A stretch of 64,000 bases of DNA from Geodermatophilaceae bacterium NBWT11 (GCA_014218215.1 CP043652.1:3410001-3474000), one strand, 5' to 3'; positions 7,986 through 18,741 are shown, numbered from the stretch's first letter. Notes: generated by a model not told the origin, from the sequence alone. Made by a program: numbers and translations.

Positions 7986-10358
7986 TCAGCGGTCGGGGCG
8001 CGGGCGGTCCTGCTCGTGCAGCCGGACGGCGAGCAGCGCCACGTCGTCCTCCGCGCGGTCGGGCAGCATCCGCTCCAGCAGCAGGTCGACCAGCTCCTCC
8101 ACCGGGGTCTCGCCGTGCCCGGCGATCTCGGTCAGCAACCGGGCGATGCCCTCGTCGAACACCTGGTCCCGGCGCTCGACGAGCCCGTCGGTGTACAGCA
8201 GCACGGTGGATCCGCGCTCGACCACGGCCTCGTGCTCGTGCCGGGTCGTCCCCGGGGCGACCCCGAGCAGCAGGTCGGCCCGGGTGTCGGTGCCCAGCAG
8301 CACGGCGTCCCCGGACGCCGGGAGCACCAGCGGGGGCAGGTGGCCGGCGTTGGACCAGCGGATCCGGCTGACGCCGCGCTCGCGCTCCTCGTCAGTCTGC
8401 TCGAGCCGGGCGACGAGCACCGAGGCCATCGCGGCCACCCGCAGGCCCTCGATCGCCCGGTCCAACCGGCTCAGCACGCCCGCGGGTCCGACCTCGGCGT
8501 CGAAGGCGATCCCACGCAGCAGGCCGCGCAGCTGGCCCATGACCGCCGCGGCCTCCACGTCGTGGCCGACCACGTCGCCGATGACGAGCACGGTCGCCCC
8601 GTCGGGCTGGGTGAACACGTCGTACCAGTCGCCGCCGACCTGGGCCTCGCGGGCGGCGGGCACGTAGCGCACGGCCATCTGCAGGTGGTCGGGCTGCGGG
8701 GGCTCGGACAGCAGACTGCGCTGCAGCGTCTCCGCGGCCCGGGCCACCCGGCGGCTGCGGGCGTACAGCGCCTCGAGCAGGTTGGTGCGCAGCGCGGTGG
8801 CCTCGGTGACCTCCTCGGGGGTCCACGGCTGCGACCGGTCGCGCACGGCCTCCTGCCAGCGGGCGAAGGACTTCCGGGGGGAGATGCGGACGTCCTCGCC
8901 CTCCTGCAGGGTGATCACCTTGGCCCGCGGGTCGCCACCCCAGTCGACGGTGCGCAGGTGCTCGCCCCGGGCCCACAGGACGTACTGCCCGTCCGGCAGC
9001 GGCACGACGAGCGCGCCGCACGCCAGGTGACGGGGCACGTCGAGCTGCGGGGCGACGGCGGGCAGCGCGTCGGAGTGGGCGACGTCGACGTGCTGGTCGG
9101 CGGCCCAACCGGCGATCGCCGCGGCGGTGCCCGGGTCCAGCGGCGCACCGCGCACGGCGGTGCGGCCCTGCAGGTGCACCACGACGGTGTCGGCCTCGAC
9201 CAGGTCGAGCAGGTCGGGGGTGCCCAGCAGCGACTCGGCCAGCGGGCGGTCCTCGTCCAGGGTGGCCGCGGTCAGCCACGCCAGCGTGGACCGGGCCCGC
9301 AGCGCCCGGCGCACCTCCTCCTCGGCGGCGCGGTCGACCAGGCGCAGCGACAGCGTGGAGGCCAGGAACTCCGCGGCCGCGCGGGTGGCGTACGGCGGGG
9401 CGTGCGGTCCGGAGTAGTGGTGGCAGGCGATGAGGCCCCACAGCTTCTCGTCGCGCAGCAGGGAGATCGACATGGACGAGCGCACGCCCATGTTGTGCAG
9501 GTACTCCACGTGCAGCGGGGAGACGCTGCGCAGCGTGGAGTAGGTCAGGTCCAGCGGTTCACCGGTCGCCGGGTGGGCGACCGGGTGCAGGCGGGCCGGG
9601 AGGTAGGAGACGTCGGAGATGAGCCGGATCCAGCTCTTCTCGTACAGCGCCCGGGCCTGCGGCGGGATGTCCGAGGCCGGGTAGTGCAGCCCGAGGAACG
9701 GCTCGAGGTGGCCGGCGGCGGCCTCGGCGACGACCTCGCCGTTGAACTCGGCGTCGTACCGGTAGAGCATCACCCGGTCGAACCCGGTGAGGCTGCGGAC
9801 GGCGGCGACGGTGGTGTCGTAGAGCTCCTGCAGGTCGGTGGCGCGGTTGAGCTCGGCGATGGTCCCGCGGACGGCCTGGTAGGTGTTCGGGAAGCTGAAG
9901 GGGCGCGGGCCGAAGGCGGGCTCGAGCTCGATCACCAGGCTGCTGGCCGGGGCGTCCGCGGCCTCGGGCACCCCGATGGGCGGGCCGGCCTCGCCGTGCA
10001 GGGCGCGGTGCAGGATCGCGTCCACCGGCACGGGGCTGCCGTCGAGGTCCAGGGTCAGCTCGACCGGGTTGCGCTCGCGCAGGTCGCCGAAGGCCGCGGC
10101 CGACCGGGCCACCGCCTGGGCGGGCACGGTGCCCAGCACGTCGGCCAACGGCCGGCCCAGCGCCGCGGTCCAGTCCACCCCGGTGACGTCGGCGAGGTTC
10201 TCCGACACCTGCTCGACGACGAGGTCGGGCTCGCTGACCGCGATCAGCACCCCGCGCGGCTGGATGCTGCCGGGCACGTGGATGGGCTCGCGCTCGCAGT
10301 TGGTGAGGTCGACCGGGGTCTCCGGGTCCAGCCACGGCGACGGGCGCAGATCGGTCAC
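7986..10358 (-). CDS. Bacteriophytochrome fused to a SpoIIE/PP2C phosphatase
   Basis: A 790-residue red/far-red light receptor with a phosphatase output in place of a kinase. Photosensory core: PAS with biliverdin-binding Cys21 in NCEREPIH, GAF with PASDIPPQAR near residue 222, PHY with the tongue motif PRKSF near 495. The output is SpoIIE-like, with GGDWYDVF near 574, GDVVGHD near 590 and EDDVALLAVR at the end, which would dephosphorylate an anti-anti-sigma factor. The GTG start overlaps the heme oxygenase stop (GTGA), coupling apoprotein to chromophore supply. A light input into stress sigma control is inferred. Confidence 0.93.
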   Translation of the reverse strand: MTDLRPSPWLDPETPVDLTNCEREPIHVPGSIQPRGVLIAVSEPDLVVEQVSENLADVTGVDWTAALGRPLADVLGTVPAQAVARSAAAFGDLRERNPVELTLDLDGSPVPVDAILHRALHGEAGPPIGVPEAADAPASSLVIELEPAFGPRPFSFPNTYQAVRGTIAELNRATDLQELYDTTVAAVRSLTGFDRVMLYRYDAEFNGEVVAEAAAGHLEPFLGLHYPASDIPPQARALYEKSWIRLISDVSYLPARLHPVAHPATGEPLDLTYSTLRSVSPLHVEYLHNMGVRSSMSISLLRDEKLWGLIACHHYSGPHAPPYATRAAAEFLASTLSLRLVDRAAEEEVRRALRARSTLAWLTAATLDEDRPLAESLLGTPDLLDLVEADTVVVHLQGRTAVRGAPLDPGTAAAIAGWAADQHVDVAHSDALPAVAPQLDVPRHLACGALVVPLPDGQYVLWARGEHLRTVDWGGDPRAKVITLQEGEDVRISPRKSFARWQEAVRDRSQPWTPEEVTEATALRTNLLEALYARSRRVARAAETLQRSLLSEPPQPDHLQMAVRYVPAAREAQVGGDWYDVFTQPDGATVLVIGDVVGHDVEAAAVMGQLRGLLRGIAFDAEVGPAGVLSRLDRAIEGLRVAAMASVLVARLEQTDEERERGVSRIRWSNAGHLPPLVLPASGDAVLLGTDTRADLLLGVAPGTTRHEHEAVVERGSTVLLYTDGLVERRDQVFDEGIARLLTEIAGHGETPVEELVDLLLERMLPDRAEDDVALLAVRLHEQDRPRPDR

Positions 10359-11008
10359 GCGGGGACACCTCCCGGAGGGGACGACGACGGGACGGCCGGG
10401 TGCGACGCAGGCTGCTCTACGTCGGTGCACCACGCGGCCAGTCCGTGAAAGGTACGGCGTGCGGCTGACACGGCGGTGTCGGCGTCCGGGCCGGATGCGA
10501 GCCGGTCGCGCACGACCCGGCGGAACGCCGCCCACATCGCCCCGGTCCGCTCGCCGTAGGGGGAGAACGCGTGGAGCCGTGCCGCGCCGGCCAGCGTCGG
10601 CAGCGTGGCCAGGTGGGCGTCGATGAACTGCCCGCCCAGCGTCGAGCCCTCCAGCACGTACAGCCGCCCCAGCGCCGTGGCCGTGTCGACGACCGGGTCC
10701 AGCGCCGGCGCGTCGCCCTCCGGGGCCCGGCCCAGGGCGGCCAGGTCGGCGGCGAACAGGTGCGCCCGGCGCCGGGCCGGCCAGTCCAGCGCGGTGGCGG
10801 TGTCCGGGTCGGCGGCCGCCCAGTCGTCCAGGCCGGCCTCGGCGGCGACCCAGAACCCGTGCATCCGGTCCAGCACGTGCCCCAGCCGGGCCGCGTCGAG
10901 AGCCGGGTCGAGCAGGTCGAGGGAGTCCTCGAGCTGCTGGTGCTCGGTGGCGGTGCCGGTGCGCAGGGCCAGCATCACGTCGACGCCCGCCGTCCCGTTC
11001 CGTGCCAC
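10355..11008 (-). CDS. bphO: Biliverdin-producing heme oxygenase
   Basis: Opens heme to biliverdin, the bacteriophytochrome chromophore. 217 residues; the proximal His is likely in TATEHQQLE near residue 22 and the flexible distal helix in EGSTLGGQFI near 125. Starts at GTG 11008, or a few codons later at an ATG near MLALRTGTATEH. Its stop overlaps the phytochrome start, and it lies 12 bases downstream of the PucR-like gene, so the three may share a transcript. Confidence 0.9.
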   Translation of the reverse strand: MARNGTAGVDVMLALRTGTATEHQQLEDSLDLLDPALDAARLGHVLDRMHGFWVAAEAGLDDWAAADPDTATALDWPARRRAHLFAADLAALGRAPEGDAPALDPVVDTATALGRLYVLEGSTLGGQFIDAHLATLPTLAGAARLHAFSPYGERTGAMWAAFRRVVRDRLASGPDADTAVSAARRTFHGLAAWCTDVEQPASHPAVPSSSPPGGVPA

Positions 11009-11020
11009 GACCAGCAGACC

Positions 11021-12172
11021 CTAGGGCACCACCGGCGCCGGGCGGTCCGCTCGCGCCGGGTCCGCCGCGGGGGCGCCCAGCCGGGCCGCCCGGACGGCGA
11101 GGTGCAGCGCCAGCCGGTCGGCCCCATCGGCGAGGTCCAGCCCGGTCAGCTCCGCGATCCGGCCCAGCCGGTAGTACAGCGTCTGCCGGTGCACGGTCAG
11201 CAGGGCGGCTGCGCGCTGCGGGGAGGCGGCGGCGTCCAGCCAGACGTCGGCGGTGCGGCTGAGCACCGGGTCGGCCAGCAGCGCGGCGAAGGCCGGGTCC
11301 GGGCCGTCGAGCCGGACCACCTGCCGCCACGCCCCGAGCTCCGACCAGGAGGCGACCGGAGCCAGCCGCGGCTCCACCGCCGCCACCCGCGCGGCGTCCC
11401 GGGCCTCCTGCCACTGCACGGTCAGCGCGCTGCAGCCCAGGCGCGCGGTCGCGACACCGGCCGTGCTGCCCGCCGGCAGGTCACGCAGCGCAGCCGCGGT
11501 CAGTGCCCCGGCGGGCCGTGCGTCGGCGGTGCCCGGCAACGGCAGGAGCACCGCGACCCACCGGCCGGTCACGACGCCGACGGCGCCGGCCCCCGGGGGC
11601 GTCCAGCCCGGCAGGAGCGGGCCGGCCGGGCGGAGCGCCACGACGGTGACCGGGGTGTCCGGGCCCAGCGCCACCCCCAGGGCTGCCGCGGCCGGTGCGT
11701 CGCCGGTGAGGGCGGTGCGCAGGGTCGCGGGCAGGTCGTCGGCGCCCGGGCGGGTCGCCGCGAGCAGCGCGCCGGCCCGGGCGGCCAGCGCCATCGCCGC
11801 GGCCAGGGCGGGGGAGTCGGCGTCGGTGGTGTCGGTGCGGCCCTCGTCGAGCAGCCACAGCCAGCCGTGCAGCCGGCCGTGGTGCCGGACCGGCAGGCAG
11901 AGCCGGGTGAGGATCCCGGCGACCGGGTCGGCCGGGGTGCGCAGCGGTGCCGTGGCCGCGGCGATGCCGAAGTCGGTGAACCAGCGCCGGGTGGCCTCGG
12001 GCGAGCCGCGGGTCAGGATCGACCGGGTGCGGACGGCGTCCAGGGCCGTGCCGGCGGTGTCCTCCCCCTGGGCGCAGAAGGCCAGCAGGGTGAAGTCCGG
12101 GTCCTCCAGCGTCGCGGGCGCGCCCAGCAGCCTCGACACCTCGTCAACGAGGTCCTGGAGGTCGTCCCGCAT
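11021..12172 (-). CDS. PucR-family transcriptional regulator, probable proline-utilisation regulator
   Basis: 383 residues. The C-terminal PucR helix-turn-helix (about residues 320-365) reads AALLTVHRQTLYYRLGRIAELTGLDL, diagnostic of the family. The middle has the GGDEF-like CdaR fold and the N-terminus a sensory region starting MRDDLQDLVDEVSRLLGAPATLEDPDF. It is divergent from pruB-pruA, the arrangement seen for PruR-type activators of proline catabolism, so it probably controls them. The ATG at 12172 is chosen as the first codon of the conserved N-terminus. Confidence 0.88.
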   Translation of the reverse strand: MRDDLQDLVDEVSRLLGAPATLEDPDFTLLAFCAQGEDTAGTALDAVRTRSILTRGSPEATRRWFTDFGIAAATAPLRTPADPVAGILTRLCLPVRHHGRLHGWLWLLDEGRTDTTDADSPALAAAMALAARAGALLAATRPGADDLPATLRTALTGDAPAAAALGVALGPDTPVTVVALRPAGPLLPGWTPPGAGAVGVVTGRWVAVLLPLPGTADARPAGALTAAALRDLPAGSTAGVATARLGCSALTVQWQEARDAARVAAVEPRLAPVASWSELGAWRQVVRLDGPDPAFAALLADPVLSRTADVWLDAAASPQRAAALLTVHRQTLYYRLGRIAELTGLDLADGADRLALHLAVRAARLGAPAADPARADRPAPVVP

Positions 12173-12271
12173 CAGACGATCGTACGAAGGAGTCCGGACG
12201 TCTGTCGCTGGTGCCCGCGCGGTCCGCGCTCCTAGCGTCGTCGGCACACCACCCCGCCCCCGGAGGTCACC
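12173..12271. promoter_or_regulatory. Divergent pucR / pruB promoter region
   Basis: 99-bp spacer. An inverted repeat CAGACG (12173-12178) / CGTCTG (12199-12204) brackets a smaller palindromic CGATCGTACGA stretch and is a candidate regulator site. A TAGCGT -10-like hexamer at 12233-12238 points toward pruB, with the ribosome binding site GGAGGT at 12262-12267. All called by eye. Confidence 0.5.
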
Positions 12272-13198
12272 GTGCTCGGTCAGGCCCTGCTCGCCGCGTC
12301 CCGCCGTCCGGCCCTGCGCAGGGCCGTCGTCGGCACCCCGGTGACCCGCCGCGTCGTCGACCGCTTCGTGGCCGGGGAGACCCTCCCCGACGCCCTCGCC
12401 GCCGTGGAGTCACTCCGCGCCGAGGGCCTCGCGGTGACCCTGGACCACCTCGGGGAGGACGTCACCGACCGCGCCGAGGCCACCCGTTCGCGGGACGCCT
12501 ACCTCGCCCTGCTCGACGGCCTGGCCCCGCTGCGGCTGGGGCGGGCGGCCGAGGTGTCGGTGAAGCTGTCGGCCTTCGGGCAGGCGCTGCCCGGCGGACA
12601 CGACGTGGCCCTGGAGCTGGTCCGCCCGGTCGTCGAGGCCGCCACCGCGATCGGCACGACGGTCACGCTGGACATGGAGGACCACCGCACCGTGGACTCC
12701 ACGCTGGCCGTGCTCGCCGAGCTGCGCCGCGACCACCCCGGCACCGGCGCGGTGCTGCAGGCCGCGCTGCACCGCACCGAGGACGACGCCCGCGCGCTCG
12801 CCGTCGCCGGCTCCCGGGTGCGGTTGGTCAAGGGTGCCTACGCCGAGCCGGCCGCCGTCGCGCACACCGAGAAGGCCGACGTCGACGCCGCCTACCGGCG
12901 CTGTCTCACCACGCTCTACCGGGGCGACGGGTACCCGATGGCCGGCACCCACGACCCCGCGATGATCGCCCTCGCGCTGGAGCTGGTGGCCGAGACCGGC
13001 CGCGCCGCCGACAGCCACGAGTTCCAACTGCTGTACGGCATCCGCACCGGCGAGCAGCAGCGGCTGGCCCACGAGGGGCACACCGTGCGGGCCTACGTGC
13101 CCTACGGCGCCGACTGGTACGGCTACTTCATGCGCCGGCTGGCCGAGCGCCCTGCCAACGTCCAGTTCTTCGTCCGATCCCTGCTCACCCGATCCTGA
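12272..13198 (+). CDS. pruB: Proline dehydrogenase
   Basis: Oxidises L-proline to pyrroline-5-carboxylate with FAD, passing electrons to quinone. 308 residues, the stand-alone (monofunctional) length. Barrel motifs include VSVKLSAFG near residue 90, TLDMEDHRTVD near 130, LVKGAYAEP near 186 and the C-terminal YVPYGADWYGYFMRRLAERP, whose Arg pair binds the proline carboxylate. GTG 12272 follows GGAGGT. Paired with pruA 100 bp downstream; a hairpin repeat lies between them. Confidence 0.95.
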   Translation: MLGQALLAASRRPALRRAVVGTPVTRRVVDRFVAGETLPDALAAVESLRAEGLAVTLDHLGEDVTDRAEATRSRDAYLALLDGLAPLRLGRAAEVSVKLSAFGQALPGGHDVALELVRPVVEAATAIGTTVTLDMEDHRTVDSTLAVLAELRRDHPGTGAVLQAALHRTEDDARALAVAGSRVRLVKGAYAEPAAVAHTEKADVDAAYRRCLTTLYRGDGYPMAGTHDPAMIALALELVAETGRAADSHEFQLLYGIRTGEQQRLAHEGHTVRAYVPYGADWYGYFMRRLAERPANVQFFVRSLLTRS

Positions 13199-13202
13199 GG
13201 AA

Positions 13203-13263
13203 GGGAAGGACCCCCCTTCCCCCCACGACTCGCACGCTCGCCGCGGGCCCCTGAAGGGCGGCC
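13203..13263. repeat. GC-rich intergenic hairpin repeat, copy 2
   Basis: Starts GGGAAGGACC, with stem arm CCCCTT, a conserved inner stretch (CCCCCCAC, two CTCG boxes, GCGGGCCCCT) and pairing arm AAGGG before GGCC. It lies between pruB and pruA. See the copies at 2645-2710 and 40415-40475. Confidence 0.75.
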
Positions 13264-13298
13264 GCGCCACCACTCGATCCCAAGGAGCTGCTTCTCCC

Positions 13299-14924
<1,626 letters not shown>

Positions 14925-15087
14925 GTCGGCCTCCGGCCTCCAACCGCGGCCAGGAGCCGTGCCCCGGCTGCGCTGAGCGTGGTTGGTCCCGCCTCGGGGA
15001 GGGGACCTCGTTCCTCGGCCCCGCCCGTCGGCGGGACGGGGACGAGTCCTTCCTCGGGGAGGGGCTCGTGCCTCGCCCCTCCCGTCG
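14925..15087. repeat. Intergenic spacer with imperfect tandem GC-rich repeats
   Basis: 163 bp between the convergent pruA and gluconokinase genes. CCTCGGGGAGGGG occurs twice (about 14992-15004 and 15052-15064), each followed within a few bases by CTCGT and CCTCG, so a unit of about 60 bp is imperfectly repeated. CCGTCGGCGGG lies between them and CCAACC / GGTTGG pair further left. Probably termination and hairpin DNA; no gene seen. Confidence 0.5.
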
Positions 15088-15642
15088 TCAGGACGTGCCG
15101 CGCTCCTCGGCGAGCTCGCGGAGGAGGGTCTGGACGGTCTCCTCGATGGAGCCCTCGCCGTCGTAGCGGTGGCCGGGCTCGTCGTCGGTCAGGGGCTCGA
15201 GGGTGGCGAGCTGGCTCTCCAGCAGCGATCCGGGCATGTAGTGGCCGGTCCGCGTGCGCAGCCGCTCGACGAGGACCTCCTCGCGGGTGTCCACGTGGGC
15301 GAACCAGACCGAGTCGTGGCCCTCGCGGAGCAGGTCGCGGTACTCGTGCTTGAGCGCCGAACAGGTGATGACCATGCTCCGGCCCGCCGCCTCGTGCTCC
15401 CCGATGGCGGCGGCCACCGCGCGCAGCCACGGCCAGCGGTCCTCGTCGGTCAACGGGGTGCCCGAGCGCATCTTCGCGACGTTGGCCTCGGGGTGCAGGT
15501 CGTCGCCCTCGACGAACTCCCAGCCCAGCCGCTGGGCGATCTGCTCGCCGACCGTCGACTTCCCGGTCCCCGACACCCCCATCACGACGACGGTGGTGGA
15601 CGGCGGGAGGGCGGCGTCGGGCATCTCCTGAGTCTGCGGCAT
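15088..15642 (-). CDS. gntK: Gluconokinase
   Basis: Phosphorylates gluconate to 6-phosphogluconate for the pentose phosphate route. 184 residues with Walker A GVSGTGKST near residue 22, FVEGDDLHP near 43, CSALKHEYRDLLR near 95 and GHYMPGSLLESQ near 132, all characteristic of the GntK/IdnK family. It begins at ATG 15642. Divergent from an MFS transporter gene 14 bp away, whose substrate could be related but is unproven. Confidence 0.94.
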   Translation of the reverse strand: MPQTQEMPDAALPPSTTVVVMGVSGTGKSTVGEQIAQRLGWEFVEGDDLHPEANVAKMRSGTPLTDEDRWPWLRAVAAAIGEHEAAGRSMVITCSALKHEYRDLLREGHDSVWFAHVDTREEVLVERLRTRTGHYMPGSLLESQLATLEPLTDDEPGHRYDGEGSIEETVQTLLRELAEERGTS

Positions 15643-15656
15643 GCTCGACGACGCCG

Positions 15657-16814
15657 ATGGACGGGGGAGCAGAGCAGCAGACGGGCCCGGTGTGGCGTCT
15701 GCCCGCCGTCCGCGCCCTGCTGGCTGCCTCCGTGCTCGGCTTCACCAGCTACGCCGTCACCCTCTCCGCGCTGCCCTCCTACGCCGTCCAGGGCGGCGCG
15801 GGGGTCGGTGGGGCCGGGCTGGTCACCACCGTCTTCCTCGCCGCGACGGTGCTCACCCAGCTCGTCGTGCCCCGGCTGGTCGCCCGCTTCGGCCTCGGCC
15901 CGGTGCTGGCCGGTGGACTGCTCTCCCTGGGCGCTCCCGCGCCGCTGTACCTGCTCGGCGACGGTCTGGTCTGGCTGTCGGTCGTCTCCGGGGTGCGCGG
16001 CACCGGCTTCGGGGTGATCACCGTGCTCGGCGCCACGATCGCGGCGAGGGCGGTGCCGGTGGCCCGCCGCGGGGAGTCCCTCGGCCTGTACGGCCTCGCC
16101 CTCGGGCTGCCCACCCTGGCCGCGGTGCCCGGTGGGGTGGCGCTCGTCCTGTCCGGGCACCTGCTCGTCGTCGTCGCGCTGGCCACCCTGCCCGTGCTCG
16201 GCCTGCTCGCCGTCCCCGCCCTGGTCCGCGCGGTCCCGGCCGCGGTCACCGCCCCCTCGGGTGACCCCACCGGCCCGGCCGCACGGGCCGCTGCGCCACC
16301 GGCGCTGGTGCTCCTCGTGGTCACCCTCGCCGGCGCCGGGCTGGTCACGTTCCTGCCGATCGCCCGCCCGGACGGGCTCATCGCCACGCTCGCGCTGCTG
16401 CTGTTCGGCATCACCGGCGCGCTGTCCCGCTGGGGCGGGGGAGTGCTGGCCGACCGGGTCGGCACCCGGGTGCTGCTCCCGGCGTCGCTGCTGGTCGGTG
16501 TGGCCGGCCTGGTGGTGCTGGCCCTCGGTCTGGACGTCGACGCGCTGGTGCTCCTCGGCGCGACGGTGTTCGGGCTCTCCTACGGCGGGGTGCAGAACAC
16601 CTCGCTGGTCGTCGCGATGGCCCGGGCCGGGGAGCGGGGGACGACGACGGCCAGCGCGGTCTGGAACGCCTCGTTCGACGCCGGCACCGGGGTGGGCGCC
16701 CTCGTCGTGGGGGTCGTCGCCGCGGCGGTCGGGCTGGACCTCGCCTACGCCGTCCTCGCCGCGCTGCTGGTGCTCGTCCTGCCGTTGGCCGTGCGGGTCA
16801 CCCGGCCGGGCTGA
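15657..16814 (+). CDS. MFS transporter
   Basis: 385-residue integral membrane protein with about 12 hydrophobic segments, a cytoplasmic loop near residues 195-215 and MFS-type RxGxR loop remnants (RGESLGLYG near 140, RWGGGVLADRVGTRVLLP near 262). No substrate signature recognised. ATG 15657 is used; GTG 15690 would also leave the first membrane segment whole. It may be a drug/metabolite exporter by topology; the adjacent gluconokinase gives only weak context. Confidence 0.85.
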   Translation: MDGGAEQQTGPVWRLPAVRALLAASVLGFTSYAVTLSALPSYAVQGGAGVGGAGLVTTVFLAATVLTQLVVPRLVARFGLGPVLAGGLLSLGAPAPLYLLGDGLVWLSVVSGVRGTGFGVITVLGATIAARAVPVARRGESLGLYGLALGLPTLAAVPGGVALVLSGHLLVVVALATLPVLGLLAVPALVRAVPAAVTAPSGDPTGPAARAAAPPALVLLVVTLAGAGLVTFLPIARPDGLIATLALLLFGITGALSRWGGGVLADRVGTRVLLPASLLVGVAGLVVLALGLDVDALVLLGATVFGLSYGGVQNTSLVVAMARAGERGTTTASAVWNASFDAGTGVGALVVGVVAAAVGLDLAYAVLAALLVLVLPLAVRVTRPG

Positions 16815-16820
16815 GCCGCG

Positions 16821-17168
16821 TCAGGCGGTCCCGGCGGCCCGGGCGGCCGTGTTCGCCTGCATCTGCCGGACGAACACCGCCTCCGCGGCCGAGGCGGCCA
16901 GCCAGGTGCGCAGCGCCTCCGGGTCGCGGCGGGCGCTGTCGCGCAGCGCGCTGATCCGCATGTGCCGGCCGGTGGCCTGGGCCCGCTGGGCGGGGGAGAG
17001 CTCGCGGGCGCCACCGCGGGAGACCGCGGTGAACGCAGCTCCCAGGTAGGTCATCGCCGGCAGGTCGACGGCCTCGTCGAGCACCCGCTGGGCGCCCTCG
17101 GTGTCCCCGGCCGCGGCGAGTGCGAGGTGCTCCTCGGCGCGTCGGTGGCCTTCTGCTGCGGTGCTCAT
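16821..17168 (-). CDS. Hypothetical small helical protein
   Basis: 115 residues, Ala/Arg/Glu-rich, with predicted helices throughout (EEHLALAAAGDTEGAQRVLDEAVDL and similar). No signal peptide, membrane segment or recognised domain; a 4-helix or TPR-like fold is possible. It has a strong GGAGGAG ribosome binding site just ahead of ATG 17168, which supports it being real. Convergent with the MFS gene and just downstream of tRNA-Lys on the same strand. Confidence 0.7.
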   Translation of the reverse strand: MSTAAEGHRRAEEHLALAAAGDTEGAQRVLDEAVDLPAMTYLGAAFTAVSRGGARELSPAQRAQATGRHMRISALRDSARRDPEALRTWLAASAAEAVFVRQMQANTAARAAGTA

Positions 17169-17237
17169 CCGGTCTCCTCCGTCGGCCTGCCCCGAACGCA
17201 GAACGGCCCCGCCGAAGCGGGGCCGGACTGGGGTGGG

Positions 17238-17310
<73 letters not shown>

Positions 17311-17488
17311 GGCGTCGCGGTGGTGCAGCGACTCCGAAGACACTACACCGGCCCCAGGGGTCACGGCACCGTGGGGTCGGACACGCGGTGACAGTGACTT
17401 GTCAGCATCGGCGTGGACACTGGTGAGCGGCGTGTGGTCGGTACCGGGAACGCCCCGGGTGCCCGACCGGCGCCGGCTGGGGGCAGGG

Positions 17489-18721
17489 GTGCGTGCACGA
17501 CAGCGGTGGGCCGCGGTGGCGGTGGCCGGGGGGCTGATGCTGGTGGCCGGGTGCACCGGGGGCTCGTCGTCCTCGGGGCAGGCCGACGGGAGCAGCGCCC
17601 CCACGAGCGACGCGCCGGCCGCGCAGCTGGCGGTCTCGCCGACCGACGGCACCGCCGACGTCTCCCCGACCACGCCGGTGCAGCTCGCGGTGATCGACGG
17701 GGCGATCGGCGAGGTCACCGTGACCGACGCTGCCGGCACCGTCGTCCCCGGCGCTGTCGCGGAGGCCCCGGCCGACCCCGCGGCGCCGACGACGGCAGCC
17801 CCGGGCGCCACCACCTCGGTGTGGACGCCGACCGACCCGCTCGCCTACGGCACGACCTACACCGTCGACGCGACCGCGACCAACGCCGACGACGCGGAGA
17901 CCGACGCCTCGACGACGTTCTCCACCGTCACCCCGGCCTCGGTCACCACCCCCTCGATCGGCCCGCTGGACGGCACCACCGTCGGCGTCGGCATGCCGAT
18001 CCGGGTGTTCTTCGACCAGCCGGTCACCGACCAGGCCGCCGTGGAGAGCCACCTGCTGGTCACCAGCTCGACCCCGACCGACGGCCGGTGGAACTGGGTC
18101 AGCAGCAGCGAGGTGCACTTCCGCCCCTCCACCTACTGGCCGGCGAACACCACGGTGACGCTGGACGCCGACCTGTACGGCGTGGACACCGGCGACGGCA
18201 TCTGGGGCGAGAAGGACCGCACGGTCACCTTCACCGTGGGCGAGAAGCACGTCTCGGTCGCCGACGCCGGCACGCACACCCTCACCGTCTACGACAGCGA
18301 CCAGGTCGTGCAGACCTACCCGATGAGCGCGGGCAGCTCGGAGAACCCGACCCGCAACGGCGCACACGTCGTGCTGGAGAAGTACGAGGACATCACGATG
18401 GACTCCTCCACCTTCGGCCTGGCCGTGGACGCCGCCGGCGGTTACCGCACCGACGTGCAGTACGCCACGCGCATCTCCAACAACGGGGAGTTCGTGCACG
18501 CCGCCCCGTGGTCGGTGGGCCAGCAGGGGTCCAGCAACGTCTCGCACGGCTGCATCAACCTGTCCACCGACCGCGCGCAGTGGTTCTACGACTTCAGCCA
18601 GCCCGGCGACGTCGTCGAGGTGGTCAACTCCATCGGCCCGACCCTGGGCCCGGTGGACGGCGACATCTACGACTGGGCCATCCCGTGGGACCAGTGGGTG
18701 GCCGGCAGCGCGCTGAGCTGA
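17489..18721 (+). CDS. L,D-transpeptidase lipoprotein (YkuD, Ig-like domains)
   Basis: Cell-wall enzyme that makes 3-3 peptidoglycan cross-links. From GTG 17489 a 22-residue lipoprotein signal ends in LVAGC. A Ser/Thr/Ala-rich linker, two Ig-like domains (about residues 50-240) and a YkuD catalytic domain follow. The catalytic motif SHGCINLS has Cys near residue 353 and a partner His in FVHAAPWS about 25 residues before. The layout matches mycobacterial Ldt proteins. In-frame starts exist upstream (TTG 17399, GTG 17420), but 17489 gives a standard lipoprotein n-region. Confidence 0.92.
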   Translation: MRARQRWAAVAVAGGLMLVAGCTGGSSSSGQADGSSAPTSDAPAAQLAVSPTDGTADVSPTTPVQLAVIDGAIGEVTVTDAAGTVVPGAVAEAPADPAAPTTAAPGATTSVWTPTDPLAYGTTYTVDATATNADDAETDASTTFSTVTPASVTTPSIGPLDGTTVGVGMPIRVFFDQPVTDQAAVESHLLVTSSTPTDGRWNWVSSSEVHFRPSTYWPANTTVTLDADLYGVDTGDGIWGEKDRTVTFTVGEKHVSVADAGTHTLTVYDSDQVVQTYPMSAGSSENPTRNGAHVVLEKYEDITMDSSTFGLAVDAAGGYRTDVQYATRISNNGEFVHAAPWSVGQQGSSNVSHGCINLSTDRAQWFYDFSQPGDVVEVVNSIGPTLGPVDGDIYDWAIPWDQWVAGSALS

Positions 18722-18741
18722 CCCGCACCAGCCGCGGAACG

